Source of the DNA: Paraburkholderia sp. CNPSo 3274
Lineage (GTDB): Bacteria; Pseudomonadota; Gammaproteobacteria; Burkholderiales; Burkholderiaceae
DNA length: 32,101 bases
Direction of reading: 5' to 3'
Assembly (NCBI RefSeq): GCF_024206475.1
Contig: NZ_JAMBPR010000080.1
Span: forward strand, 1 to 32,101
How positions within the stretch are numbered: the first letter of the stretch is position 1; each line of letters opens with the position of its first letter. A model generated the notes under the pieces. That model made no database searches. It saw only the letters and a list, made by a program, of their open reading frames with translations, and had not been told where the DNA came from. Below are positions 16,577 through 23,667 of this stretch, piece by piece. Made by a program: the position numbers and the translations under genes.

Positions 16577-17401
16577 CTAGCTCGCCGCGCCGCGTTGCGG
16601 GCCAACCTGCGCGCCGAGCATCCGGCTGATGCGCTCAGCATGGGTGCGCAGCGTGCGCCCCAGCGCGTGCAGGTCGTCGTCATCGAGTCCGTTCTTCAGC
16701 GTCGTCACGCTGATCGCAGCCACCCCCTCGCCGTCGCGGTTCGTAATCGCCGCGCCCACGCAAACCACGCCCAGATTGTCTTCTTCGTCGTCGAATGCGT
16801 AGCCGCGCTCGGCGACCTGGATCAGATCCTTCATCAGCTCCGCGGGTGTCAGGCGGGTGTACTCGGTGCGGCGCGGCATGCCGGTGTGCGCCAGCAGCTT
16901 GACGACCCGCGCTGGCGGCAATAGCGCGAGCAGGGATTTGCCGAGCGCCGAGCAATGCGGGAGTTCGCGTTGTCCGAGGGCGGAGGCGATCCGTACGATG
17001 CCCGGCGCCTCGACGCGGCTGATTGCGACTGCGTAGCCGTTGTCGTCGAGCACCGCAAGCCGGGACGTGAGACCGGTCGTGTCGGTCAGTTCGCGCAGAA
17101 CCGGCATCGCAAGCTGGGATATGCCGACGTCCGCCGCCGCCCGGTCGCCGAGGTGCACGAGCGCAAAGCCGAGACGATATCGCCGTGAACCGCCGAGGCG
17201 TACGTCGGTGACGTAGTGGCGGGCGAGCAAGGTCTGCAATAACTCGAACGCCGTGCTCTTCGATACGCCGATTGCCGTCGCGATCTCGGCAACGGTGAGT
17301 CCCTCGTTATCGCTGCCCCCCAGCGTCTCCAGGACATCGAGCGCGCGGCTGACGCTGCGAAGCGCGTTGCGCTCTCCAATGCTTTGGTCTGTTTGTGTCA
17401 T
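16577..17401 (-). CDS. IclR family transcriptional regulator
   Basis: A 274-residue regulator. The N-terminal winged helix-turn-helix (RALDVLETLG, LTVAEIATAIGVSKSTAFEL, LQTLLARHYVTD) covers about residues 15-80. The C-terminal IclR effector domain follows, with HCSALGKSLLALLP, RGYAFDDEEDNLGVVCVGAA and GVAAISVT. It heads the operon with the amino-acid permease and binding protein and probably controls them in response to the transported compound (inference). ATG 17401 is preferred because the frame to 17464 adds a non-conserved basic extension. The upstream region contains clustered GCCGAA/TTCGGC inverted repeats, which fit autoregulation. Confidence 0.9.
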   Translation of the reverse strand: MTQTDQSIGERNALRSVSRALDVLETLGGSDNEGLTVAEIATAIGVSKSTAFELLQTLLARHYVTDVRLGGSRRYRLGFALVHLGDRAAADVGISQLAMPVLRELTDTTGLTSRLAVLDDNGYAVAISRVEAPGIVRIASALGQRELPHCSALGKSLLALLPPARVVKLLAHTGMPRRTEYTRLTPAELMKDLIQVAERGYAFDDEEDNLGVVCVGAAITNRDGEGVAAISVTTLKNGLDDDDLHALGRTLRTHAERISRMLGAQVGPQRGAAS

Positions 17402-17466
17402 CTGTATTTCGTCTTTTATCTGAAAGCGGGCGGTCGAGCGTTTCAGCCAGCTTCGCGCTGCCAATA

Positions 17467-17495
17467 TTGACAGTCATCAAGGTGGAAACTACCAT
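17467..17495 (+). promoter_or_regulatory. Sigma-70-like promoter reading towards the small gene at 17675
   Basis: TTGACA (17467-17472), a 17-base spacer and TACCAT (17490-17495, four of six consensus bases) fit a housekeeping promoter on the plus strand. The GCCGAA palindromes lie directly downstream and could block it. Confidence 0.35.
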
Positions 17496-17504
17496 AAATG
17501 GACC

Positions 17505-17547
17505 GCCGAACGCCGTTCGGCCTAGCCGAACAAAATATCTATTCGGC
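17505..17547. promoter_or_regulatory. Paired GCCGAA/TTCGGC palindromes, probable IclR operator
   Basis: GCCGAAC-GCC-GTTCGGC at 17505-17521 is a perfect inverted repeat with 7-base arms. A second pair, GCCGAA at 17525-17530 and TTCGGC at 17542-17547, has an 11-base AT-rich spacer. Four copies of the same half-site within 43 bases, about 105 bases upstream of the IclR start, are unlikely by chance and suggest cooperative binding by the adjacent regulator. Confidence 0.55.
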
Positions 17548-17574
17548 ATACGGCGCGCCTGATTGCTGGCGTGC

Positions 17575-17588
17575 TTTACCCAGGTAAA
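17575..17588. promoter_or_regulatory. Inverted repeat in the IclR upstream region
   Basis: TTTACC (17575-17580) and GGTAAA (17583-17588) flank a two-base CA spacer. It is a separate sequence from the GCCGAA sites and may bind a different regulator. Confidence 0.3.
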
Positions 17589-17674
17589 TGACAACAGGAG
17601 GCCGCGGGGCCGGTGACGCGCTCGGGGAATGCATGCGCGACGCCATATTCCGACGGCAAATAAAAATGGGAACA

Positions 17675-17923
17675 ATGTCAGAACGGGGTTTGGACGATGG
17701 CGGGCAACCGAGAAAATCGGGCGCCTGGTCGTCGCAAGTCGCTCACGGCGATATTCTGCACATCAAGTCCGTAATTCAGCGATTGTCTGCACAAGACCTG
17801 AACGAGTCGCGTTTGCCGCCGGCTTATTGGCGAAAGCGCTTGCAGGAAATCATGCAAAGTCATCAATTGTCGAAAAGCCAGTTCGACGAAATCGACCGGC
17901 TACTCGCGACATTGAAGGAGTAG
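17675..17923 (+). CDS. Small uncharacterised protein
   Basis: An 82-residue reading frame starting MSERGLDDGGQPRKSGAW. Its second half, DILHIKSVIQRLSAQDLNES, RLPPAYWRKRLQEIMQSH and QLSKSQFDEIDRLLATLKE, looks like a compact helical domain with regular charged/hydrophobic spacing. I recall similar short proteins in Burkholderia genomes, but no function is known to me. There is a GGGAACA immediately before the ATG, and ATG 17666 (MGT) is an alternative. The sigma-70-like promoter at 17467 points to this gene. It is divergent from the IclR gene. It could be a helical adaptor or regulator, but that is only a guess. Confidence 0.5.
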   Translation: MSERGLDDGGQPRKSGAWSSQVAHGDILHIKSVIQRLSAQDLNESRLPPAYWRKRLQEIMQSHQLSKSQFDEIDRLLATLKE

Positions 17924-18005
17924 TGGCGTACGGTTGCCTGACGCCGAGGGCGATCGCACGCCCCCCGGCACACGGCATCGGCTCGCACGGCCGTCTTGCG
18001 AACGA

Positions 18006-18365
18006 CTAGCAGGCAAAAAGCGAATTCGCGGCGCGTACCGATTTACGGTCAACAGCCTGCAACCGCCACTGCCATGCTGTTTCGCTGCACGCGCTGTTGT
18101 CCGACCAACTCGCATCGCCATGGCCAGAGTGGACTTCCTGCCGCTCGTTCAGGCTGAGACCGCGCATGATGCAAAGAGGCGCATCGGTTTGCGGAGCGCA
18201 TAAGACCGTCTCATCGCCGGCTGCCCGGACGTCGCCCCACGAAGGCAGGTTGACACCTTCATGTGACTCGCGCGACCAGCGCTTCTGGTCGAGATCGATC
18301 CACACAAGGGCGAATTCGTGTTTGACTGCCGGGTCAGATCCATTGATCAGGATGGTCAGTCGCAT
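18006..18365 (-). CDS. Uncharacterised 119-residue protein
   Basis: ATG 18365 has a GGAG seven bases upstream and begins MRLTILINGSDPAVKHEFAL. The frame continues WIDLDQKRWSRESHEGVN, then LPSWGDVRAAGDETVLCAP, LCIMRGLSLNERQEVHSG and a more basic C-terminus, to a stop at 18006. It has no signal peptide or membrane helix, and five cysteines without a clear metal-site spacing. I do not recognise the family. The ribosome site and protein-like composition support a real gene, although it is isolated between two transport loci and faces away from neither in an operon. Confidence 0.45.
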   Translation of the reverse strand: MRLTILINGSDPAVKHEFALVWIDLDQKRWSRESHEGVNLPSWGDVRAAGDETVLCAPQTDAPLCIMRGLSLNERQEVHSGHGDASWSDNSACSETAWQWRLQAVDRKSVRAANSLFAC

Positions 18366-18535
18366 GAGCACTCCGTGCAGTGCGGCTCGTTAGTGGGATC
18401 GCGGCTCGATTCGCAAGTTGTCAGTCTAGAAGTTCCCCGATGGAACGCAAGCGCATTTTCCATATATTGGGAAAGCTCCGTGGTGCGGATGCGCACATAA
18501 CGCGAAGGCGCGTTCGTGCTTCCGACGCGCGTGGC

Positions 18536-19780
18536 TCAGCTAAATCGCGCGGGCAAATACGGCGTGGGATCGATGAACGGCGTTTCGCCGACGATTTGCT
18601 CGGCAACGAGGCGCGCCGTGACTGGCCCGAGCGTGAGTCCATGATGATTGTGACCGAACGCGAACCACAGCCCCGCATGGCGTGGCGCAGGCCCAAGCAG
18701 CGGGCGCATGTCGGGCGTACACGGGCGCAAACCCATCCACGGCGTTTCGTCCAGCCGCGAACCGAGGCCGAACACGGGACGCGCCTCGCGCTCGGCCGCG
18801 TCGAGCTGCGCGTAGTTGGGGGGACGCTCGCGCGTGGCAAGCTCGACACCCGTGGTGAGACGCAGGCCGCGCCGCATCGGCGCGACTACGTAACCGCCTT
18901 CGATATCCACCACCGGACGCACGAGCGGCGCACGCGCCTCGCTCGCGTAGTGCATGTGATAGCCGCGCTTGACCATGAGCGGCACGCGGTAGCCGAGCGG
19001 CTGCGTCACGAGATCCGACCATGGGCCGAGCGCCACGACCGCAAGCTCGGCGCTCAACGGTCCTTCTTCGGTCTGCACTCGCCAGCCCTTGCCTTCGGGC
19101 ATCAGCGTGCGCGCATCGCCCTGTGCAAATGCACCGCCTTCACGCAGGAACAACTGCGCATAGCCCTTCGTCAGCGCGCCAGGATCCGCCACGCTCGCGG
19201 GATCGATCCAGTGAATCGCGCCCGCATAGCCGCCGTTGAGTGAAGGCTCCAGCGCGAGCAGGCCCGGCGCGTCGAACATCTGCACATGCAGGCCGTGTGC
19301 GTCGGCCACGCCCTGTGCCGTACGCATTTCACGCTCGAAGCCCGCGGGCGAGCGCCACGCTTCGAGCCAGCCGATGGGCCGCACGATTTCGCGCAAGCCC
19401 GCGCGCACGATCAGCGCGTCGTGCTCGGCCATGCTGCGCTTGATGAGCGGCAGCATGTCGCGCGCAGCGTGCGCGAGGCGCACCGGCGACGACTCGCGCC
19501 AGAACGACGCGAGCCAGCGCGCGTAGGCGGGCAACGAGCGCACGTCGTAGCGCAGCACGGTCGAGTCGTTGCGCACGAGGCGCAGCAGTGTGCGCCAGTC
19601 ACGCGGAAAGCCATAAGGCACCACCGACGACGACTCGATCAACCCCGCATTGCCATGACTCGTTTCCTCGCCGGGCCCGCGCCGGTCGACGAGCGTGACC
19701 TGCACGCCGCGCGCCTGCAGATGCAGCGCGACGCTCACGCCCACGATTCCCGCACCGAGAACGATCGCGCTCTTGCTCAT
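18536..19780 (-). CDS. FAD-dependent D-amino acid dehydrogenase (DadA-like)
   Basis: A 414-residue DAO-family flavoprotein. The N-terminal FAD-binding GxGxxG is in AIVLGAGIVGVSVALHLQAR, followed by VTLVDRRGPGEETSHGNAGL, where the ETSHGNAG segment is typical of DadA-like enzymes. C-terminal FAD contacts are in TPWMGLRPCTPDMRPLLGP and LWFAFGHNHHGLTLGPVTA. It should oxidise a D-amino acid to the imino acid, which hydrolyses to a 2-oxo acid, passing electrons to the respiratory chain. It is 31 bases downstream of a basic-amino-acid binding protein and close to an ornithine-cyclodeaminase-like gene and a DauR-like regulator, so D-arginine, D-lysine or D-proline-type substrates are plausible (inference). 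By sequence it is nearer DadA than Pseudomonas DauA. Confidence 0.85.
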   Translation of the reverse strand: MSKSAIVLGAGIVGVSVALHLQARGVQVTLVDRRGPGEETSHGNAGLIESSSVVPYGFPRDWRTLLRLVRNDSTVLRYDVRSLPAYARWLASFWRESSPVRLAHAARDMLPLIKRSMAEHDALIVRAGLREIVRPIGWLEAWRSPAGFEREMRTAQGVADAHGLHVQMFDAPGLLALEPSLNGGYAGAIHWIDPASVADPGALTKGYAQLFLREGGAFAQGDARTLMPEGKGWRVQTEEGPLSAELAVVALGPWSDLVTQPLGYRVPLMVKRGYHMHYASEARAPLVRPVVDIEGGYVVAPMRRGLRLTTGVELATRERPPNYAQLDAAEREARPVFGLGSRLDETPWMGLRPCTPDMRPLLGPAPRHAGLWFAFGHNHHGLTLGPVTARLVAEQIVGETPFIDPTPYLPARFS

Positions 19781-19811
19781 GAATCTGCTCTGAATTCCAA
19801 AGTCATCGACA

Positions 19812-20609
19812 TCACTTCGCGACGATATCGCGGCCGAAATACTTCATCGACAGCTTCGTGAGCGTACCGTCCTGGCGCAGCGAATCGATCGCGGCGACCA
19901 CCCTGGCCTTGAGCGCCGCATCGTCCTTGCGCATGCCGAAGCCCGTGCCTTCGCCGAGCGTGGTCGGGTCCTTAAGCGGCGCGCCCGCGAATTCGAAGCC
20001 CTTGCCCTGCGGTTTCGAGAGGAAACCGTCGGTGGCGGTCTGCACTTCCTGCACCGCGCCGTCCAGGCGCCCGGCCGCGAGGTCCGCGAAAATCTGGTCC
20101 TGGTTCTCGTAGGTGACGACGTTCACGCCCTGCGTGCCCCAGTGCTTGCGCACATAGTCTTCCTGCGTCGAGCCTTGCAGCACGCCAATCGACTTGCCCT
20201 TCAGGCTCGCGGCCGTGGGCTGGAGGCCCGAGGCGCGCTTCGCGACCATCTGGATCGGCATCACGTAAATGGCGGGCGTGAAGGCGATCTGCTGACGCCG
20301 CTTCTCGGTGATGTTCATGGCCGAGTTGATGACGTCGAACTTGCGAGCCTCGAGCGCGGCGATCAGGCCGTCAAAGCTGTTCTCCACCCATACGCACTTC
20401 ATCTGGAGTTTCTGGCACACCGCGTTGCCGATATCGATGTCGAAGCCTTGCAGATCGCCCGAAGGCGTCTTGCTCTCGAACGGCGGATAGGACGCCTCCA
20501 CCCCGAAGCGCAGCGTTTTCGGGTCCTGCGCGTGCGCCGCGCCCGCCGTCATGGCCGCCAGGCACGCGAGACTGGCCGCAGCCGCAAAGCGAATCATTTT
20601 CCTGTTCAT
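19812..20609 (-). CDS. Basic amino-acid (Lys/Arg/Orn-type) ABC transporter periplasmic binding protein
   Basis: A 265-residue class II binding protein. The signal peptide ends TAGAAHAQ. Motifs are LRFGVEASYPPFESKTPSG, LQGFDIDIGNAVCQKLQ, FDGLIAALEARKFDVINSA, MNITEKRRQQIAFTPAIY and a final SMKYFGRDIVAK, all typical of the ArgT/HisJ/LAO group. The two Cys of NAVCQKLQMKCVW match the disulfide seen in that group. It is the first gene of a minus-strand pair with the D-amino acid dehydrogenase and probably captures that enzyme's substrate or its L-form. ATG 20609 is chosen because it gives the signal peptide; the longer frame to 20735 does not. No permease or ATPase gene is adjacent. Confidence 0.88.
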   Translation of the reverse strand: MNRKMIRFAAAASLACLAAMTAGAAHAQDPKTLRFGVEASYPPFESKTPSGDLQGFDIDIGNAVCQKLQMKCVWVENSFDGLIAALEARKFDVINSAMNITEKRRQQIAFTPAIYVMPIQMVAKRASGLQPTAASLKGKSIGVLQGSTQEDYVRKHWGTQGVNVVTYENQDQIFADLAAGRLDGAVQEVQTATDGFLSKPQGKGFEFAGAPLKDPTTLGEGTGFGMRKDDAALKARVVAAIDSLRQDGTLTKLSMKYFGRDIVAK

Positions 20610-20729
20610 CGTCGTCACCCAATTCGTAATAAGTGTCTGTTCAAGTGTTGCGCTTTCGTTCGGCGCCCTTTCACGAGGGCCGCGGCCGCAGGAGGAATAT
20701 AGACGAAAAATAAAAATAAAGTCTAGAAT

Positions 20730-20743
20730 GGACAAAAATGTCT
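20730..20743. promoter_or_regulatory. Palindrome in the divergent D-amino-acid promoter region
   Basis: GGACA-AAAA-TGTCT (20730-20743) is an inverted repeat with one mismatch. A GTCTA element recurs at 20721-20725 and 20740-20744. It lies next to an A/T-rich tract (20703-20720) between the divergent binding-protein and cyclodeaminase-like genes and is a reasonable operator for the DauR-like regulator encoded downstream. Confidence 0.35.
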
Positions 20744-20767
20744 ACATCGCGACTCTGGAGCCCCAAC

Positions 20768-21745
20768 ATGAACGAGATGTCTCAATCCATCGCCGCGCCG
20801 CTCGTCGTCGACGCCGCCCAGGTGCGAGCCGCCCTGCCCAGCCTCGACGTGCGAGGCGAACTGGGCCGCCTGTTCGCCTCCCTCGGCCGCGGCGACGCCG
20901 TGCAGCCGCCGCAATCCCTTACGCTGTTCCCGAGGCAGGCCGGCGACTTCATCACCTATCTCGGCGTGCTCGCCGAGGCGGGCATCTTCGGCGCGAAACT
21001 CTCGCCGTACATCGTGGGCGCCGAAGGCCAGCCGCCCATCATCACCGCATGGACCGCGCTGATGTCGATGAAAACGGGCCAGCCGCTCATGTGGTGCGAC
21101 GCGGCGCTGCTCACCACCGAGCGCACTGCGGGCACCACGGCGCTCGCCGTCGACCAGCTCGCGCCGCGCGAGGCGAAACGCCTTGCCGTGATCGGCTCAG
21201 GCGCGGTCGCGCTGGCGCATATTCGTCACGTTGCACCGCTTCGCGCGTGGGAGAGCATTCGCGTGTTTTCGCCGAAGCTCGCCGGCGACGCACAGCGTCA
21301 GTCCGAACTGCGCGCGCTGGACGCACGGGCAAGCGTGACGCAGACGCCCGAAGCCTGCGTGCACGACGCCGACGTGGTGATGCTGTGCACCTCATCGGGC
21401 AAGCCCGTGCTCGCGCTGGACGCGCTCACGAAACCCGCGCTCATCACCTCGATCAGCACGAACGTCGCGCACGCACATGAGATCGATCCGGCCGCGCTGC
21501 CCTCGCTCGACGTGTACTGCGACTATCGCCACACCACGCCGCAAAGCGCGGGCGAAATGGTGCTGGCCGCGCGCGAGCACGGCTGGTCGCCGGATGCGAT
21601 CGCGGGCGATCTCGCGGAGCTAGCCAACGACGCGTGCCCGAGACCGGCTTACGCGCGCCATGCATTCTTCCGCTCGATCGGCCTTGGCCTCGAAGACATC
21701 GCCGTCGCGAGCGCGCTGTTTGAGCATCTGCGTAACGCGCGTTGA
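20768..21745 (+). CDS. Ornithine cyclodeaminase/mu-crystallin family NAD(P)-dependent enzyme
   Basis: A 325-residue protein. It has GDFITYLGVLAEAGIFGAKL, TAWTALMSMKTGQPLMWCDA, LLTTERTAGTTALAVDQL (substrate-domain signature) and the Rossmann segment LAVIGSGAVALAHIRHVAP, then DADVVMLCTSSGKPVLAL. Family members include ornithine cyclodeaminase, pyrroline/piperideine-2-carboxylate reductase, alanine dehydrogenase and DauB, which reduces an imino acid to the L-amino acid. The usual GxGxQA is GSGAVA here. With a divergent D-amino acid dehydrogenase, the reductase role completing a D-to-L inversion is most attractive, but not proven. ATG 20768 with a GGAG site is preferred over 20738. The regulator gene follows after 64 bases. 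Confidence 0.82.
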   Translation: MNEMSQSIAAPLVVDAAQVRAALPSLDVRGELGRLFASLGRGDAVQPPQSLTLFPRQAGDFITYLGVLAEAGIFGAKLSPYIVGAEGQPPIITAWTALMSMKTGQPLMWCDAALLTTERTAGTTALAVDQLAPREAKRLAVIGSGAVALAHIRHVAPLRAWESIRVFSPKLAGDAQRQSELRALDARASVTQTPEACVHDADVVMLCTSSGKPVLALDALTKPALITSISTNVAHAHEIDPAALPSLDVYCDYRHTTPQSAGEMVLAAREHGWSPDAIAGDLAELANDACPRPAYARHAFFRSIGLGLEDIAVASALFEHLRNAR

Positions 21746-21809
21746 CGCGCGGCGTCGAGTGATCGCAGTATCATCGACGTCCTTCCTGCCGCAACCCGGT
21801 TCCAGTCCG

Positions 21810-22487
21810 ATGCCGAAACGAGAAAACGAGAACACCCGCGCGAAAAAGATCTCCAGCCCGAAGACCGCGCGCGACATGCTGCTCGCGCGCTACGCGCACG
21901 TGGCGGACAGCATCACCACGCTGTTCTTCCCGTTCGCGGAGGTCGTGATTCACGACCTCTCGGACCAGACCGTGGCGTATCTCTCGAACAATCTCTCGAA
22001 GCGCGAGATCGGCGACGACTCCGCGCTCGAAGACGTCGAGGAAACCACGCGCAACAAGCTGCTCGGCCCCTACGAGAAGGTGAACTGGGACGGCCGGCGC
22101 ATGCGTTGCGTGAGCACGGCGCTGTTCGACGATGAAGGGCACGCGGCGGGTGTCATGTGTATCAACTTCAACATCGCTGCTTTCGACGACATGCAGGCCA
22201 CGCTCAACCTCTTCCTGCGCGGCGCAGGCGTGATCGCACAGCCCGAGGAGCTCTTCAAGGACGACTGGCAGGAGCGCATCAACACCTTTCTGCACGGCTG
22301 GCTGCGCGAGAGGCAGATCGCGCTCAACTCGCTCACGCGCGAACACCGGCGCGAACTGGTCGAGGCGCTGCACGCCGAAGGCGCGTTCAAGGGCAAGAGT
22401 TCCGCCAATTATGTGGCGAAGGTGCTGGGCATGGGGCGCGCGACGGTCTACAAGCATCTGCGCGAAATGAAGGCGGACGCCGAATAG
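21810..22487 (+). CDS. YheO/DauR-type PAS and helix-turn-helix regulator
   Basis: A 225-residue protein. The PAS-like YheO domain (LARYAHVADSITTLFFPFAE, VVIHDLSDQTVAYLSNNLS, MRCVSTALFDDEGHAAGVM, CINFNIAAFDDM) fills residues about 22-135. A C-terminal HTH follows (LVEALHAEGAFKGKSSANYV, AKVLGMGRATVYKHLREMK). In Pseudomonas, DauR of this family represses D-arginine utilisation genes. Here the gene directly follows the cyclodeaminase-like gene and faces the D-amino acid dehydrogenase pair, so the same type of control is likely. ATG 21810 begins MPKRENENTRAKK; upstream codons in the same frame overlap the preceding gene and are not conserved-looking. Repressor and ligand identities are inferred from context. 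Confidence 0.85.
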   Translation: MPKRENENTRAKKISSPKTARDMLLARYAHVADSITTLFFPFAEVVIHDLSDQTVAYLSNNLSKREIGDDSALEDVEETTRNKLLGPYEKVNWDGRRMRCVSTALFDDEGHAAGVMCINFNIAAFDDMQATLNLFLRGAGVIAQPEELFKDDWQERINTFLHGWLRERQIALNSLTREHRRELVEALHAEGAFKGKSSANYVAKVLGMGRATVYKHLREMKADAE

Positions 22488-22498
22488 CGCGCAAGCCC

Positions 22499-22546
22499 AG
22501 GAGCCTCTGCAGCAGTCCGGCTGTCGCTACGGCTGCGAAGGCTCCT
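22499..22546. terminator. Stem-loop between convergent genes
   Basis: AGGAGCC (22499-22505) pairs with GGCTCCT (22540-22546), and inside it GCAGC pairs with GCTGC, giving a long imperfect stem. It sits at the junction of two convergent genes and overlaps the last codons of the GlxA-type regulator, with TGTTC following on the plus strand. It is a fair candidate for terminating the plus-strand transcript. Confidence 0.45.
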
Positions 22547-23561
22547 TGTTCCCGCCACCTTGGCTTTCCGGGTGGGCGGATGTGCGCGCGAAACGCAACT
22601 GATACTCGCGCGGCGAGAGACCCGTTTTGCGCTTGAACAGCACACGAAACGAACCTGGATCTGCGTAACCGACCCGGTCGCTGAGGCTTTCGAGCGCGAT
22701 GGGCCGAGACTCCAGCAACTGTTTCGCCACTTCGATACGAAGATTCTGCAGATATTCGAGTGGCGCGAGGCCAGTGGCCTGCTTGAACCGGCGGTTGAGC
22801 GTGCGTTCGCTCACGGCGAGCCACGTGGCAAGCTCACTTAACCGGAACCCTTCAGCAATCGTCACCTCCATGCGCTGCTGCGCCCGGGCGACGAGGGGAT
22901 CTGTGTGCCCGTGCTCGTCGACCAGCGTCGAATAGGATGCCTGATCAATACGATTGACGTCGATCAGCAAGGATCTCGCCGTCACGGCGGCAAGCTTTTC
23001 ATCCGCGAGCACTTCCACGAGCCGTATCGCGAGATTGAGATATGACGTGACCGCGCCGCTGGAAAGAATGCGGTCCTGCCCGGTCAGGACCTCGCGTGCC
23101 CGAAGCTCGACGGCCGGATAACGCCGCGCGAAATCGGCCGCCTTCGCCCAGTGCGTGGTGGCGACCCGTCCGTCCAGCAGTCCCGCCTCGGCAAGCAGAT
23201 AGTTGCCCGTACAGTAGGCCGCCAGCACGGCACCTGCCTTGTGCTGGCATCGCAGCGCCCTCGAGAGCTTTTCGATCTGCTCGCGGCGGCCAATGAACCC
23301 GTCCATGTCGGAGAAAAACGGTGCCGTGAGCAGGATGGCGTGCGCGCCTTTGCGGCCGTCAATCTTGCCGTCCACCGCGATGCTCTGGCCCGACGCCGCC
23401 CTCACCGGCTGCCCGTCGAGGGATTCGACGCGCCACGCGAAACGCCGCGCATCATGGCGCTCGCGTGCCCCCAGCTGATTGGCGGCGTTGAAAACGTCGA
23501 TGGGGCCGGCCACGCCGGAGGCCAGAATGCCGTCGTAAACCCAGATGCGGATGGTGATCAT
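22527..23561 (-). CDS. GlxA-family AraC-type transcriptional regulator
   Basis: A 344-residue two-domain regulator. Residues about 1-190 form a DJ-1/PfpI amidotransferase-like domain (IRIWVYDGILASGVAGPIDV, HAILLTAPFFSD, AGAVLAAYCTGNYLLAEAGL, RVATTHWAKAADF). The C-terminal AraC domain has LSELATWLAVSERTLNRRFK, TGLAPLEYLQNLRIEVAKQL, and the second HTH VGYADPGSFRVLFKRKTGLS with PREYQLRF. Such proteins sense small metabolites, often amino-acid or carnitine/choline derivatives. It diverges from the tautomerase gene across about 106 bases and is the obvious candidate to regulate it. Confidence 0.9.
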   Translation of the reverse strand: MITIRIWVYDGILASGVAGPIDVFNAANQLGARERHDARRFAWRVESLDGQPVRAASGQSIAVDGKIDGRKGAHAILLTAPFFSDMDGFIGRREQIEKLSRALRCQHKAGAVLAAYCTGNYLLAEAGLLDGRVATTHWAKAADFARRYPAVELRAREVLTGQDRILSSGAVTSYLNLAIRLVEVLADEKLAAVTARSLLIDVNRIDQASYSTLVDEHGHTDPLVARAQQRMEVTIAEGFRLSELATWLAVSERTLNRRFKQATGLAPLEYLQNLRIEVAKQLLESRPIALESLSDRVGYADPGSFRVLFKRKTGLSPREYQLRFARTSAHPESQGGGNKEPSQP

Positions 23562-23667
23562 TGGCGTGTCCGATATGCCTTTAATAATGGCGATCTTGCC
23601 ACTTCCTCGCTAGCCCGTAAAGCCGCATGATTGGTGCATCCCAACACCTGATTAAAGGAGTAGCGCC

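Noticed and set aside
20551..21480. 309-codon plus-strand frame overlapping the cyclodeaminase-like gene in another phase
   Set aside because: Runs of Arg and Ala typical of an out-of-phase reading of high-GC DNA; the mu-crystallin frame explains the region.
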